Shown: one piece after another, positions 32,228 through 43,390 of the stretch
Position numbering within the stretch: position 1 is the first letter of the stretch
Layout of the letters: each line of letters opens with the position of its first letter
The notes under the pieces: generated by a model
Databases searched by the model: none
The model's input: the letters and a program-made list of their open reading frames with translations, nothing else
Told to the model about the DNA's origin: nothing
Translations under genes and position numbers: made by a program
From: Capsicum annuum
Taxonomy: Eukaryota > Streptophyta > Magnoliopsida > Solanales > Solanaceae
Direction: 5' to 3'
Assembly (NCBI RefSeq): GCF_002878395.1
Contig: NW_025861879.1
Location: 46,216-110,215, forward strand
DNA: 64,000 bases

Positions 32228-33300
32228 GTTTAGAGTAGTTCAGAATCATCTCTAGTTTCTGAGGTAAAATAAAATCAAGATAGAGATCCCAGTCTAGTCA
32301 TGTTGAAAGAGTAAGTCAAGGATCAAGAGGTTTTCTCCCATAGGGGAGATGGTGTTCTGCGTTGTCAGGGTCATCTGTGTTTTCTAGATGGTGTTCTGTA
32401 GAAGCGCATAGTACGCACTACTTTATTCATCGAGTGGCCACAAAGATGTACCACGACTTGCAAGAAATCTATTAATGGAGTGGGAAGAAGAGAGATATTC
32501 CATAGTTTATGGCTAAGTGCTCTACATATCAACAGGTTAAGATAGAGCATTAGAAGCCTAGTAGGTCCATTCAAGAGTTCAGTATTCCCACTTGGAAGTG
32601 GGAAAAAGTGAACATGGATTTTGTGATGGGTTTGCCTCATACTCATCATTAGTATGATTCAGTTTGAGTCATTATAGATAGGATGACCAAATTAGATCAT
32701 TTTATTCCAGTCCATACCTCTTATTCAGAAGAGGATTACTCCAAACTCTACATCAGAGAGTTGGTCAAATTGCACAAAGTTCCATTATCTATTATCTCAG
32801 ACACAGGTACCAGTTTACCTCTTATTTCTAGAAAGCATTCCAAAAGGGTCTTGGTATCCAAGTTCATCTTAGTACAGAATTCATCCTTAGACAAATGGTC
32901 AAGCAGAAAGGACCATTCAGACTTTAGAACATACGCTAAGGGCGTGTACAATCAATTTCAAGGGTAGTTAGGATGACCACTTGCCTTTGATTGAGTCTGC
33001 ATACAATAACAACTATTATTCCAGTATTTGGATGGCTTCATTCGAAGCTCTCTATGGTAGGAGGTGCAGATCTCTAATAGGTTGGTTCGAAGTTAGTGAG
33101 GCCTCAGTCATAGGGCCAGACCTAGAATTCATTGCCTTAGAGAAAGTCCAGTTGATCAGAGAAAGACTTCGGGCTACTCAGAGCCGACAGAAGTCTTATG
33201 CAGATGTGCGCAAAAGGTATCTCAAGTTAGAGATTGGTGATTATGTCTAAAGATCTCTCCCATAAGGGGAGTGAAGAGATTCGAAAATAAGGGAAGCTCA
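32228..33300 (+). pseudogene. Integrase of element G
   Basis: The zinc-binding part near 32400-32540 is decayed (AHSTHYFI is visible). NMDFVMGLPHTHH near 32610 keeps the first Asp. Open stretch 32683-32967 contains DYSKLYIRELVKLHKVPLSI and SDTGTS with the second Asp. NGQAERTI in another frame near 32895 keeps the Glu. Open stretch 32981-33250 holds the C-terminal part: [25 protein letters not shown] and RQKSYADVRKRYL. All three catalytic acids are encoded, but in different frames separated by stops. Confidence 0.88.
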
Positions 33301-33683
33301 AACCCTAATATGTCGGTCGCTTCAAGATTCTCAGTTGATTTGGCAAGGTAGCTTATGAGCTTGAATTTCCATCAGAACTAGCCTCAGTTCATCCAGTGTC
33401 CCATGTCTCTTTCATTAAGAAATGCATTGGTGAACCAGCAGTCATACTCTCTATTTAGAGCATAGATGTTCAGAACAGTCTCTCTTATGAAGAGATTCCA
33501 ATCAAAATTCTTGACTACTAGACTCGTGGACTGAGGAACAAAGAAGTACCTTTAGTCAAAGTTCTTTGGCAAAATTAGTCTGTTGAGGGAGCTACTTGGG
33601 AAATGGAAGTAGACATGCGTACCAAGTATCCTCACCTCTTCTTTGCTAACTCAGATATGGATCAAGGTAATAGTTCTTCTTAA
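33301..33683 (+). pseudogene. Chromodomain end of element G
   Basis: LASVHPVSHVSFIKKCIGEP-like, IPIKILDY-like, LRNKEVPLVKVLWQN-like and EGATWEMEVDMRTKYPHLF-like blocks are present with two or three frameshifts or stops. The family stop is the TAA at 33681-33683. Compared with element C the Trp of the TWE block is kept. Confidence 0.8.
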
Positions 33684-34029
33684 GTATTTCAATTTCATGT
33701 TTAGTTTTTAGTTATAAGCTTAATATTCAGTTCATGTTCAGAATTCCATTATAAACTTGGTATTAAATACCATTGCATATTCAGTCATGCATTCCTGTAT
33801 CAGTTCAATTATATTATCATGCATCAGACATGCATTCTCATTGTGAGAACCTTTGTCAATCAGAACACTCAATTATGCATTCATGAATCAGTTACACATG
33901 CAACAGATATGCATGTTCAGTTATCAGTCATGTCAGTCATGAGATCATGCTCCAGTTATTTGTGTTCAGTATGTACTTTAGTTTATCTTCTCCTCTCTTA
34001 CTCAGTCTCATTCGAGGATGAATGTTCTT
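33684..34029 (+). other. 3' leader of element G
   Basis: Noncoding, rich in the words CATTCA, TCAGT and CATGC in irregular repetition. TCATTCGAGGATGAATG at 34009-34025 is the conserved motif before the polypurine tract. Confidence 0.6.
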
Positions 34030-34042
34030 AAGGGGTAGATAT
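34030..34042 (+). other. Polypurine tract of element G
   Basis: AAGGGGTAGATAT directly before the 3' LTR. A T interrupts the purines, unlike AAGGGGGAGATAT in element C. Confidence 0.8.
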
Positions 34043-34125
34043 TGTAATACATCGTACTTCTCCCTAGCTTTAAATTGTCCTAAGTATGTTAGAAACTTAC
34101 TTTGAAAGATTAATCCACGTTTATA
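34043..34125 (+). repeat. 3' LTR of element G, first 83 bp only
   Basis: TGTAATACATCGTACTTC and following bases align with the 5' LTR start for about 83 bp, then the match ends abruptly. The rest of the LTR is replaced by filler and by a minus-strand LTR. Confidence 0.85.
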
Positions 34126-34218
34126 ACCCCTAGGACTCGATAAGGTTTTGGATGAATCTACCTAGCTAAGTTTTCAAGGACTCAAGATGAATCTACCTAG
34201 CTAAGTTTTTGGTTAGTC
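34126..34218. other. Filler DNA at a rearranged junction
   Basis: Between the cut 3' LTR of G and the cut LTR of H lie about 93 bp that contain a 24-bp direct repeat (GATGAATCTACCTAGCTAAG plus TTTT) at 34151-34174 and 34186-34209. A 16-bp repeat, ATAACCCCTAGGACTC, lies at 34123-34138 and again at 34219-34234, inside LTR H. Confidence 0.7.
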
Positions 34219-35461
34219 ATAACCCCTAGGACTCAATAGCAATAATAGCAAAATAGTACTAAAACATTAAGGACATAATATGAAAGCACTTATTCAAAAT
34301 TCATTCTTGTAGACATTTCATCAAACATTTGATATGCATTGTGTAAGATAAGCATGGGAATAGTTTAAAGCTTGTAGTAATAGCATGATTTCAACATTAA
34401 CATCACTAATTATGCTTTCAATAAGCAAACAACATTATTCAAACATGCGGGTTTTTATAAGAACAACAATTTGATGTAAACATGGTATAGAATCAATATT
34501 CATGGGAATTCATGGTTAAAAATCATAATAACTTTTAAAAATCATAACTTTGAATTTAAAATTAGATACTTAGACTCCATGGGTGAAAAGGGACCCACGG
34601 ATGAACATTTAACATCCCTTAGTTGGTGAAATTGAGAGAGTTCTTAATTAATTATTGAAGCTTGATCTTGAATGTTGGATGAGTTAGGGTTTGTTTCTTG
34701 AAAGAAGGCTACTTTAATTTGAGAGGATTGTGAAATAATGAGTAATAATTCTCTTGGGACTTAAATTCCATTTTGGATTGAATGGGGCGAAGGGAAAAGG
34801 ACTTAAATTCCCTTGAAAATTAAAACTCAGAACTAGAACTGAAAATCCTGATTTTGACCTTCGGTGCACCGTGGTACAATCGCATCGGGCCAATGGAAAA
34901 GGACAGTCCCCATTGTGTCCAACGGAGTGATGCCGTGCCATTGCGTTGTGCCACTGGAAATGCACAATTTTGAACTGGAACCTTGTCACAAAACGGCACC
35001 GTCTCGGTATCCTTTTAATGTAAAATTTCCCCTTGGTGTGACACAACGTTATCGGGGTGGTCCACTAAAAAAATACGAACTTGATTTTTGCTATCACCAT
35101 GATGCGGCCTTATTATGTTGGGCTACTTTTTTTACTAAAATTGTCAAATTCTCACCAGAGTATCGGATTTAGGCAAAAATGATATTTTTGGAAAGCTAAT
35201 TCAATTTCCTACAATTTGGTGGGTCTTGATATGGAAAATTCTCAGTAGAACAAATGATATGCTCATTTAAAGTTGACCAAAGAAACACCCTTTTTGAAAA
35301 CTCAATTGATAAGGAATATTTTGATCCATCTAATTGCTAGGAGTTATTTGAGGCCTTAATATATATCAAACTCACTCATAAAACTACCAAAGAAATAAAA
35401 TGTACCTTGCATGAGCTTGGAACATAGCTCTAATGTAGGTTTGGATTTTTGGGGTGTTGCA
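34219..35461 (-). repeat. 3' LTR of element H, truncated
   Basis: Its 1243 bp correspond to the last half of the right LTR of H (from about 59990 to 61233): AGCAATAATAGCAAAATA matches AGAAATAATAGCAAAATA, and the following lines align. About 1.2 kb is missing at the junction side. It ends with GGGGTGTTGCA. A tandem array of five units of 60 bp lies at 34861-35126. Confidence 0.85.
34861..35126. repeat. 60-bp GC-rich minisatellite in LTR of H, about 4.4 units
   Basis: Units start at 34861, 34921, 34981, 35041 and 35101. Each has a GC-rich half of the type GCACCGTGGTACAATCGCATCGGGCCA and an A-rich half of the type CACTGGAAAAGGACA. Units agree only partly. The same period of 60 bp is found in the LTRs of B and the other LTR of H. 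Confidence 0.75.
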
Positions 35462-35686
35462 ATATCTCCCCCTTAGGATTATTCATCCTCGAATGAGATT
35501 AGTTAAGCTGAACGCACTGAGGAATTTAGATTACATGTTGAATATACATGATAAAAACGTAATTGCATGACTAAGTTTAAAAAATAACATATGACTGAAC
35601 TGATTTTGTGAATGCATGACTGATATGACAATAATATGCAGCTAAAACTGGGCATGGAAAAGATAAATTCTAAGAAGATTATTACC

Positions 35687-35975
35687 TTAAGCTGAATTTA
35701 AGTTTACAAATAAAAGATAAGGGTAGATGGTACACATATCTGCTTTTACTTCCCAAGTGGCTCCCTCAACGAATTAATTCTACCAAAGCAGCTTGACTAG
35801 GGGAACTTTTTTGTTCCTTAGTCTACAAATTTGTCGACCAAGGATCTTGATTGGAGTTTCGTCATAAAAAAGGCTATTCTGAACATCTATGCTTTCTAAG
35901 GGAACAACTACAGCTGGGTCACCAATGAACTTCTTCAACAAAGAGATATGGAATACTGGGTGCACAGATGCTTAT
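35687..35975 (-). pseudogene. Chromodomain end of element H
   Basis: Open stretch 35780-35965: HPVFHISLLKKFIGDPAVVV, PLESIDVQNSL, ILGRQICRLRNKKVPLVKLL. After a stop at an expected Arg codon, EGATWEVKADMCTIYPYL follows and the frame ends at the TAA at 35687-35689. The Tekay-type chromodomain is complete apart from the stop. Confidence 0.85.
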
Positions 35976-36890
35976 TTTGCAGGCAACTTAAGTTCATAAG
36001 CCACCTTTCCAAAATGACTCAAGATTCTGTAAGAGCCAACATATCAAGGACTATGCTTCCCCTTCTTACCAAACCTCTTTACCCCATTCATAGGAGAGAT
36101 TTTTAGGTAAACAAAATCTCTAATCTCAAACTCTAAATCCTTTCTCCACATATCTTCATATGATTTCTGTCGGGTTTGGGCTGCGATAAGCCATTCCCAG
36201 ATTAACCGAACTTTTCCCAAAGCATCAAACACCAAGTCAGGCTCTATCAAAGTGGTTTCACCTACCTCAAACTAACCAGTCAGAGACCTATATCTCTTTC
36301 CATATATAGCCTCAAATGGATCCATCTGAATACTGGAATGATAGCTATTATTATACGAGATTTCAATTAAAGGCAAGTGGTCATCACAACTTCCCTTAAA
36401 GTCAACAAAAAATTCTCTCCATATGTCTTAAAGGGTCTGTATGTTCCTCTTTGCCTGACCATATGGCTGTGGGTGAAAGGCTAAACTGAGGTGAACTTGG
36501 GCACCAAGACCCTTCTGAAAACTCTTCCAAAAGTGAAAGATAAATTGAGTACCTCTATCTAAAATAATAAATAGTGGAATACTGTGAAATCTAACCCTCT
36601 AATATAGAGCTTGGCATAGTCTTCAGCTAAATAAGAAGTATGGACTGGCAATAAATGGGCTGATTTAGTCATCATGTCCTCAATGAACAAAATCAAATCA
36701 TATTGTTGATGAGTATGAGCCAAACCTGTCACAAAATCCATGTTCTCTACTTCCCACATCCAAGTGGGAATACTGAACTCCTGTATAGACCTACTAAGTT
36801 TCTGATGCTCAATCTTAACCTGTTGACAAATGAAGCACTTAGCCACAAACTCTGCAATATCTTTCTTTATACCACCCCATTAATAGATTT
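35976..36890 (-). pseudogene. Integrase of element H
   Basis: Open stretches are 36044-36250 (ALGKVRLIWEWL, RQKSYEDMWRKDLEFEIRDF, MNGVKRFGKKGKHSP) and 36559-36846. The latter has KCFICQQVKIEHQ of the zinc-binding part, then MDFVTGLAHTHQQYD with the first Asp, MTKSAHLLPVHTSY and DYAKLYIRGL. A frameshift follows; the second Asp lies in LDRGTQF in another frame near 36545. The three parts are in different frames, so no complete integrase exists. Confidence 0.85.
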
Positions 36891-37627
36891 CTCGCAGATC
36901 GTGGTACATCTTTGTATCCCCTGGATGAATTGAGTAACGTGCACCATGTGCTTCTCAAGAATATGTTGTCTCAACTCATCAATGTACAACACACACAGTT
37001 TACCCTAGTAATGCAACAGATCATCTCCCCCTTGGTAGAAAACCTCTACTTTCTAATCTCTAACTAACTTCTTCAACTTAACCAAATTAGGATCCTTATC
37101 TTGCTCTTCTTTCACTTCAGCAACCAAAGAAGATCTTGAACTATTCTGAACCAAAATGCTACCCTCAGCTGAATCAACAAAATGAATACCTAATTTAAAA
37201 GCTGATGAATTTCCTAAACTAACTTCTTCTTGTCATACTCAACATGAGCAAAACTACCTATACACAATCTACTTAGGGCATCTGCCACTACATTAGCCAT
37301 TCCCGCATGATATAAAACACTTATATCATAATTTTTCACCAATTCTAACCATCTCCTCTAATGCAGATTCAAATCCTTTCTATGAAAACACGTACTGCAA
37401 CCTTTTGAGATCTGTGAACATATCAACATGTACCCCATACAAATAGTACCTCCAAATATTTAAGGCAAACACAACAACTGCTAACTCAAAATCATGCGTA
37501 GGTTAATTCTTTTCATGGGGCTCAAGATTTTAAGAGGCATAGGCCAGAAACTTACCCTTTTGTATCAATATAAACCCTAAACCAACTCTGGAAGTATCAC
37601 AGTACACAACAAACCCATCTAAACCAT
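36891..37627 (-). pseudogene. RNase H of element H and linker, cut by J
   Basis: Minus-strand fragments: [15 protein letters not shown] near 37440, [17 protein letters not shown] near 37480, ASKILSPMK-like near 37530, YCDTSRVGLGFILIQKGKFL-like near 37590. The chain breaks at 37627, where solo LTR J enters, and the upstream part resumes at 40144. Several stops. Confidence 0.8.
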
Positions 37628-40143
37628 CAAATTTCCTAAATGATTAATGTTTAAATCAGATAGAATTTCCCTAATTTTGAATTTTTATCATATGGTAAAT
37701 TGAATTATCTTTCCAACAATACCAATTTTAAATCCAGTATTAGAGTAAAAATTTAGAGAACTTTCAAAACTGCCTAGAAGCAATGGTCAGGCTGACAGAA
37801 CGTCAAGCTAGCGATGGACCATCACCCAAGCCATTGTGGCTAAGGCAGTGAACCATTCTTCTGGTCAAGTACAACGGTCAGGACTGATGAACTATTGAAC
37901 TAGCAATGGACCATTTCCCAAACCATTGCAGACGAGGTAGAAAGTTCAGGTTTTTGCTAAGTGCGATGGTCAAGACCGACGGACCATCGCCGAAACCCTC
38001 GCAACTTCTGATCAACAATATTATGATGTTTTTAAAAGGGTATTTGGTTTTTTTTACACCTGTTTCAACCCTTAATTATACCAGACCAGAGCTCATAATT
38101 TCATTATTCATCCACAACACCAAATTAGGGTTTCTCTCAAAGATCAATCACCAAAAATGAGAAACCCTAGGTGTTTAATCCCAAGTCAACAATTAAAGAT
38201 TTCCTCTACCAATCTTCAAGAAATTATCCACCCAGGTATGTCAAGTGTTGATTCATGGGTTCCTTTCACCCATGAAGCTCAAGAAACCTTATTTGAAATA
38301 TAAACTTTGGATTCCATGGTATGAATTGAGTTATATCCATGTTTATGTTGTTGTTTGATTTCCAAGTTGAAGTCTTTAATGACTATCATGAAAATATGCT
38401 AGTATGTGGTTGAAATTATTGCATTGGAAGTGTAAAATATTATTTCAATATTCATGCTTAAGCCTAAAGATATGCATGCATGGTGTTTGATAAAATGCCT
38501 AAGAGAATAGGAATTATGCGTTATGACTCATTTGTAACAAAAATTGATGAATCCATATTTCTCCCTTATATTCACTAGGACCCCCACATTATTGTTATTC
38601 TTTGTAATGTATTAACATAATGATCATGAGATTAGGCTTATGAAATTATGATATATTTACATGCATTCCTATTTATGTGTAAGCTTATAGCATGCGAATA
38701 CTTTATGAAAATCCCCAATGATTGTACTATGAATTGTTGACTATGGTCACGTGTCAAGAAGTGTAATGTCTTATCAGTTTTATACAATTAAGTCCTAGGG
38801 GTACTTGTACCCAACAATTTAGGTGTGTGCCTAGAGACAGTGTCAGTTTTCAAGATACTCCCAATTAAGCCATGTTTAGTAGAATTCCGTCAGTCTCATG
38901 ACTCAGGAAAACTCAGTAATCTCATTAATCTCAATAATCTCAGTTAGTTATCTTATCATAGTAATATTCCGTCAGTCAACAGAACTCAGTGAACTCAGTC
39001 CAATTAGTTTAGTTTAACTAATTTAGCGTCTAATCAAATAGGAGTAGGATTCAGTACCGAGTGAGGCCAAGGAGGGGAACTCACCTACGAGTAGAGGGTG
39101 TAATTCTTAAAAGCAATCACTGCACTCTAGAAATATGTAGCCAGCATAGGTTGAGACATCAAACCTGCTATTTGAGGGTAGATGAGTTGGCTTAACCTAT
39201 TATAAGAGGGTCCCATAGTTCTCCTTAGAGTACCTGTTATATGAGAGATTACTCATATCTTGTCCTTACCAGTGGTGCGGTATTGACACACTTCTAATTA
39301 AGGTTATAGATTAGACCCCAACTCAATTATATTTTCATATTTAGGACATGTCGGTTAGATGACTACTTCCCACAATTAAAGTCTCAGTCTCAGTCTCAGT
39401 AATAGAACTCAGATAGTTCTACAGAATTTAGGACTATTAGATACAATCACCCAGCTCAGTATGGAACCCATCTAATTCTATCAGATACAATCATTCAGAT
39501 AATAGTATATCAGTTATACAAAACTTATGTTATTTGTATACAAATTCAGTAATTTCATAATCTCAGTTATAGTTCAAGTACTCATGTATGTGTTCTTACG
39601 TTCATATTAATCAGTTAGTTAGTATTTTTCATGTATATAAACCTCTTGCATTCAGCCTACCTCACTTGCATACCAGTACATTCAATCGTACTAATGCATT
39701 TACGCTATGGTATTTTTATACCATAGGTTCAGAAGTACAAGCACCAGAGCATCCTTAGTAGATCAGACATTTAGCAGCCAAACTTGTAGTGAGTCCTCAT
39801 CATTTAATGATAGCATGGTTATTCTATTATTTTTTATTTCAGTAGTTCAGAGTCAGTTGGGGAAATCTCCCATCAAATCCACAGTTTTTTAGATAGTTTA
39901 GAGGCTTCCAGACTATAACATGTTCAGACAGTTATTTCAGTTATTTTGGTTTTGATATACCATATTTTTAGTTGTTATGTTTTATCAGATATTTGAACCT
40001 TACGGCTTTTCAGCTATTTATTCCGCATTTATAGAATATGTTATACAATGCTCAATTACAAATATTAGTCATGGATTAGCTTATGGTTTTTCAGGGTCAT
40101 GAGCACCGTATGGCATTCGGTGTACCACATTCGGGGCATTACA
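37628..40143 (+). repeat. Solo LTR J, same type as the LTR of element G, first ~57 bp missing
   Basis: Aligns with the 5' LTR of G from about base 57 on: GGTAAATTGAATTATCTTTCC against GGAAATTGAATTAGCTTTCC, and at the end GGGGCATTACA. No primer site or gag follows; minus-strand pol of H lies on both sides. The 3' flank ATCTA (40144-40148) and left flank ending CCATC fit a target duplication whose last two bases were lost with the LTR start. It contains 91-bp repeats at about 37785-38010. Confidence 0.8.
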
Positions 40144-40556
40144 ATCTAGCAATATCTAAACTGGGGTTATGGTGAATAGAGTTTTAAACTCCTAAAAAAA
40201 CTTCTCATAAGAATTTGACCACTTAAACTTGACTTTCGTTTGAGTCAATCTAGACATGGGGGATGCAATAGAAGAGAACCATTCAATAAAGCATTGGTAA
40301 TAGAAAGCCAAACCTAAGAAACTCCTGATATTTGATGGAGAAATGGGTCTAGGATAGTTTCTCATTGCTTTGGTCTTTTAAGGCTCAACTCCAATGCCAT
40401 CACTGGAAATAATATGGCTAAGGAAAGCAACTAATATTAACTAAAATTCACACTTAATGAATTTAACAAACAATTGATGGGCTCTAGGAGTATGCAATAG
40501 TATTATGATCTGGTATACAAGGTCACTTTCATCACGAAAGTAGACAAGAATGGTAT
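40144..40556 (-). pseudogene. C-terminal part of reverse transcriptase of element H
   Basis: Minus-strand translation gives the family's thumb region: KVKFKWSNSYEK-like near 40215, SFLGLAFYYQ-like near 40310, RPISPSNIRSF-like near 40340, the SDGIGVEP-like block near 40400, and REDQ-like sequence up to the catalytic box. The box is cut at 40556 by tandem B. It continues at 56458. Confidence 0.8.
40552..40556. other. Target-site duplication of tandem B, left copy
   Basis: GGTAT precedes the TGTTATGA start of LTR 1. The right copy at 56458-56462 is GTTAT: four of five bases agree. Confidence 0.6.
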
Positions 40557-42873
40557 TGTTATGATACGAGACTACCCCCTAGTCGTTACATGGTGATTAT
40601 GATCCTGAGGGACCACAAGCTAACCGATGATCTGGTACCTGCTGCGAGCACTGAGTGATATAATCATAAATGTAGAAGAATACTGACAAGCCATCAGGTT
40701 TTAATAACTAAATGTAAAATTGAAATAGAAATCTAGGAAACGGCTATTTGAATTAGAAAAAGTACTGATAAACTGAACAACTAACTGACTGGAATGTCTG
40801 AAAAGCCTCTAAGACTGACTGACTGAGAGTTAATGGGATAAACCTCTAACTAACTCTACTGACTATGGAAGTAAAGTCATGAAATAAAATAGTCAATCCT
40901 TGGGTGATGTGGACTCACCACTGCTACTGTACTGCTGAAAATTTGAGGGACTAAGTGCGATCCGAGAATTCAGCATTAGCACCTATGATATGAGACATCA
41001 TAGCGCAGAGGAAAGGTATACAATAAGTACTTTGAATGTACTGGTATGCTAAATAAGGTAGGCTAACATGCAAGGTTTCTTGAATAGGAGTAATGATCTA
41101 TTTGAATATACATGTAAAGCATGTAATATAGAATAGAGAGCATGAAATCTATAGATATTGAACATGCATAAAAATCAGTAGACACTGAGGATGCATGACC
41201 AAGCATATGACATGAAGTGACTAAAATCTGTAAACTAAAATACTTAAATTAACTGAAATCTGTACTCTATGGTCAAACAACACTAAGAATAAAGAACTAA
41301 ACTGTAACTGTAACTAAGACTATATCTGAGACTGTGGGAGGTATCATATAACCGACATTCCTTAATTTGAGCTAATCGGGGTCCAACCTATAACCCTAGT
41401 TGAGAGGGTGTTAATACCATGCCACGGGTATTAACACTAGCTGTATGGATCCACTAAACTAATATCATGTCCAAAGGACTAAGGGTATCAAGCCTGAACT
41501 GACGGGTAACCCCTGCGAGATAGTCCAACCTAATTTGACGGGTGACTACTCATATCCTATGATGTCTATGTAGTTCTGGAGTATAGGGACTACTACTAAT
41601 AACTCTGCCTATCTGACGGGGAAGTCGCCATCCCTACACTGGCTCAGTACTAAGTCCTACTCCCAACTGAATGACAGTGAAATGCTAGACTATTCTGACT
41701 TTAACTGACTATTCTGATAATGCTCATGATATAATCTAAAGTTATTCTGAAGATACTGAGGCAACATTATTTAAACAACTATGGTTTTGGGTATTCAATA
41801 CCCCTAGGACTCAAAACAATACCAGTAGAATAACACTAATACATTGAAGGGCATAGTATGAAGACTCTTATTAAATCAATTTCTCATGTAGGCATTTTAT
41901 CAAACACTTATAATTCATGATTTAAAATAATCATAGAATTACTAAAGAACTGGCATAATTGACATGAAATTATAATGGAAAACACTAAGTCATGAATTAA
42001 TTCTACAAATGATAACACTAAAACATGAGAAATCGAATAACAATAATAACTTCATTAAAACATGGTATTATATCAAAGTTCATGGAGATTAATTGATGAA
42101 ATCATGATTTAAAAATCAAATAACTTAAAAAGGCCATAACTTTATAATTAAAACGGTTACTTGAGCTCCTTGGATGAAAGAAATCCATAGATAAACATCT
42201 AACATACCTGGAATGATGAATTTGGAAGGATTGATAGAGAGTTCTTGAGAAAGTGGCTTGAATTTGAGAGTTAGGGTTTCTTGTTCTTGAAAAAGGAGAT
42301 CTTTAATATTGAAGAAAAATTGAATACTGATGACTACTTAGGGTGTTTAAGGGTTAAATTTCGTGTTTTAAATTATGTAGGGTCATGGAAAAATACCCAA
42401 ATACCCTTAAACGAATTTAAGTAGGGTCATGGAAAAATACCCAAATACCATCCTGATTTTTGGCCTTGGCATAACGCGCCACCATCGTACCAAGCCACTG
42501 GAAAAGGGACAATTGAGACTTGGGTAGACGATGCGATGCGTCACTATCGCGGTAAGTCTTGGAGTGCTATTTTGGCCACCTCTATGACGTGCCATGATCA
42601 CGGAGTCCTACTGGAAATCGACAATTGTATTTGGACTGTCTACGCGACGCGCTGAGGTTTAAGATAACGATGCTTTGTGAATGAAAAATAAGATCGCCAT
42701 AACTTCTTACCTGATTATCAGATTTGGGGGAATTTTATATTGTTGGTAATCTAATTGAATTTCCTACGCAATGGTAGGCTCTAACTAAAAAATAATGAGG
42801 GTTTTAGAAATTTCACATATAAATACTCAAGCACTAGGACTTAGATTACATTAGGGAAATATGGGGCATTACA
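40557..42873 (-). repeat. LTR 1 of tandem B
   Basis: 2317 bp. It contains the 60-bp GC-rich units at 42461-42698. A private 29-bp direct duplication, GTAGGGTCATGGAAAAATAC followed by CCAAATACC, lies at 42377-42405 and 42421-42449; LTRs 2 and 3 have a single copy. Confidence 0.9.
42461..42698. repeat. 60-bp GC-rich minisatellite in LTR 1, four units
   Basis: Unit starts at 42461, 42521, 42581 and 42639 (lengths 60, 60, 58, 60). The core of unit 2 is GATGCGATGCGTCACTATCG. Counterparts: LTR 2 about 48715-48950 and LTR 3 about 56040-56280. Confidence 0.75.
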
Positions 42874-42888
42874 ATATCTCCCCCTTGG
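42874..42888 (-). other. Polypurine tract, internal 1
   Basis: On the minus strand CCAAGGGGGAGATAT, next to the LTR. The plus-strand complement is ATATCTCCCCCTTGG. Confidence 0.8.
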
Positions 42889-43075
42889 GATCATTCATCC
42901 CCGAATGAAACTGGTTAAGATGAGGGAACTAATGTATTGAGCTTACCCACTGAATACATCTATCTGATGCATGGAATTTATGACTAAACTGATTGATGAA
43001 TTCACGACTGACATGAACATGATGTACAGCCGAAACTGAGCATGATGAAGAAAAATCTTAAGAAGATTTGGTACC

Positions 43076-43390
43076 TTATAATGAATTTAGATTTGCGGAG
43101 AAAAGATGAGGGTACTTTGTCGGTACATCTACTTCTGCTTCCCAAGTGGCTCCCTCAACAGACTGATTCGGCCAAAGAACTTTCACTTGTGGAACTTCTT
43201 TGTTCCTTAGTCTGTGAAGTTGATGATCAAGAATTTTGATTGGAACTTCCTCAAAGGAAAGACAATTCTGAATATCTATACTTTCTCAGGAAACAACTAC
43301 AGCTGGGTCACCAATACACTTTTTCAACAATGAGACATCGAACAATGGGTGTACTAAGGCTAAATATGATGACAACTCTAGCTCTTAAGA
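43076..43390 (-). pseudogene. Chromodomain end, internal 1 of B
   Basis: Minus-strand blocks: VHPLFDVSLLKKCIGDPAVV-like near 43330, VPIKILDHQLHRLRNKEVPQ-like near 43215, VKVLWPNQSVEGATWEAEVD-like near 43150. It ends at the TAA at 43076-43078. A frameshift lies near 43270. Same layout as in internal 2, where the domain is open. Confidence 0.75.

Larger units (their letters stand above)
26597..34125 (+). mobile_element. Element G: Tekay-like retrotransposon with broken 3' LTR
   Basis: It has a 5' LTR, primer-binding site, gag, protease, reverse transcriptase, RNase H, integrase, chromodomain, polypurine tract and the first 83 bp or so of the 3' LTR. It is inserted in the integrase remnant of the LTR F element. 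The LTR ends are TGTAATACC and GGGCATTACA. No right target duplication can be checked because the 3' LTR is cut at about 34125. This is the best-preserved coding region in the window, with a 205-codon and a 172-codon open frame, yet it has many stops. Confidence 0.88.

Noticed and set aside
34714..35172. 110-codon minus and 102-codon plus open frames in the LTR of H.
   Set aside because: Both follow the 60-bp GC-rich units; the repeat periodicity of 60 (divisible by 3) keeps frames open by chance.
34043..40143. The first 83 bp of the G 3' LTR (34043-34125) and the LTR J (37628-40143, lacking its first ~57 bp) could be two halves of one LTR split by an insertion.
   Set aside because: The halves overlap by about 25 bp instead of 5, and minus-strand pol of H lies on both sides of J and joins without a gap. 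J is better read as an independent solo LTR.
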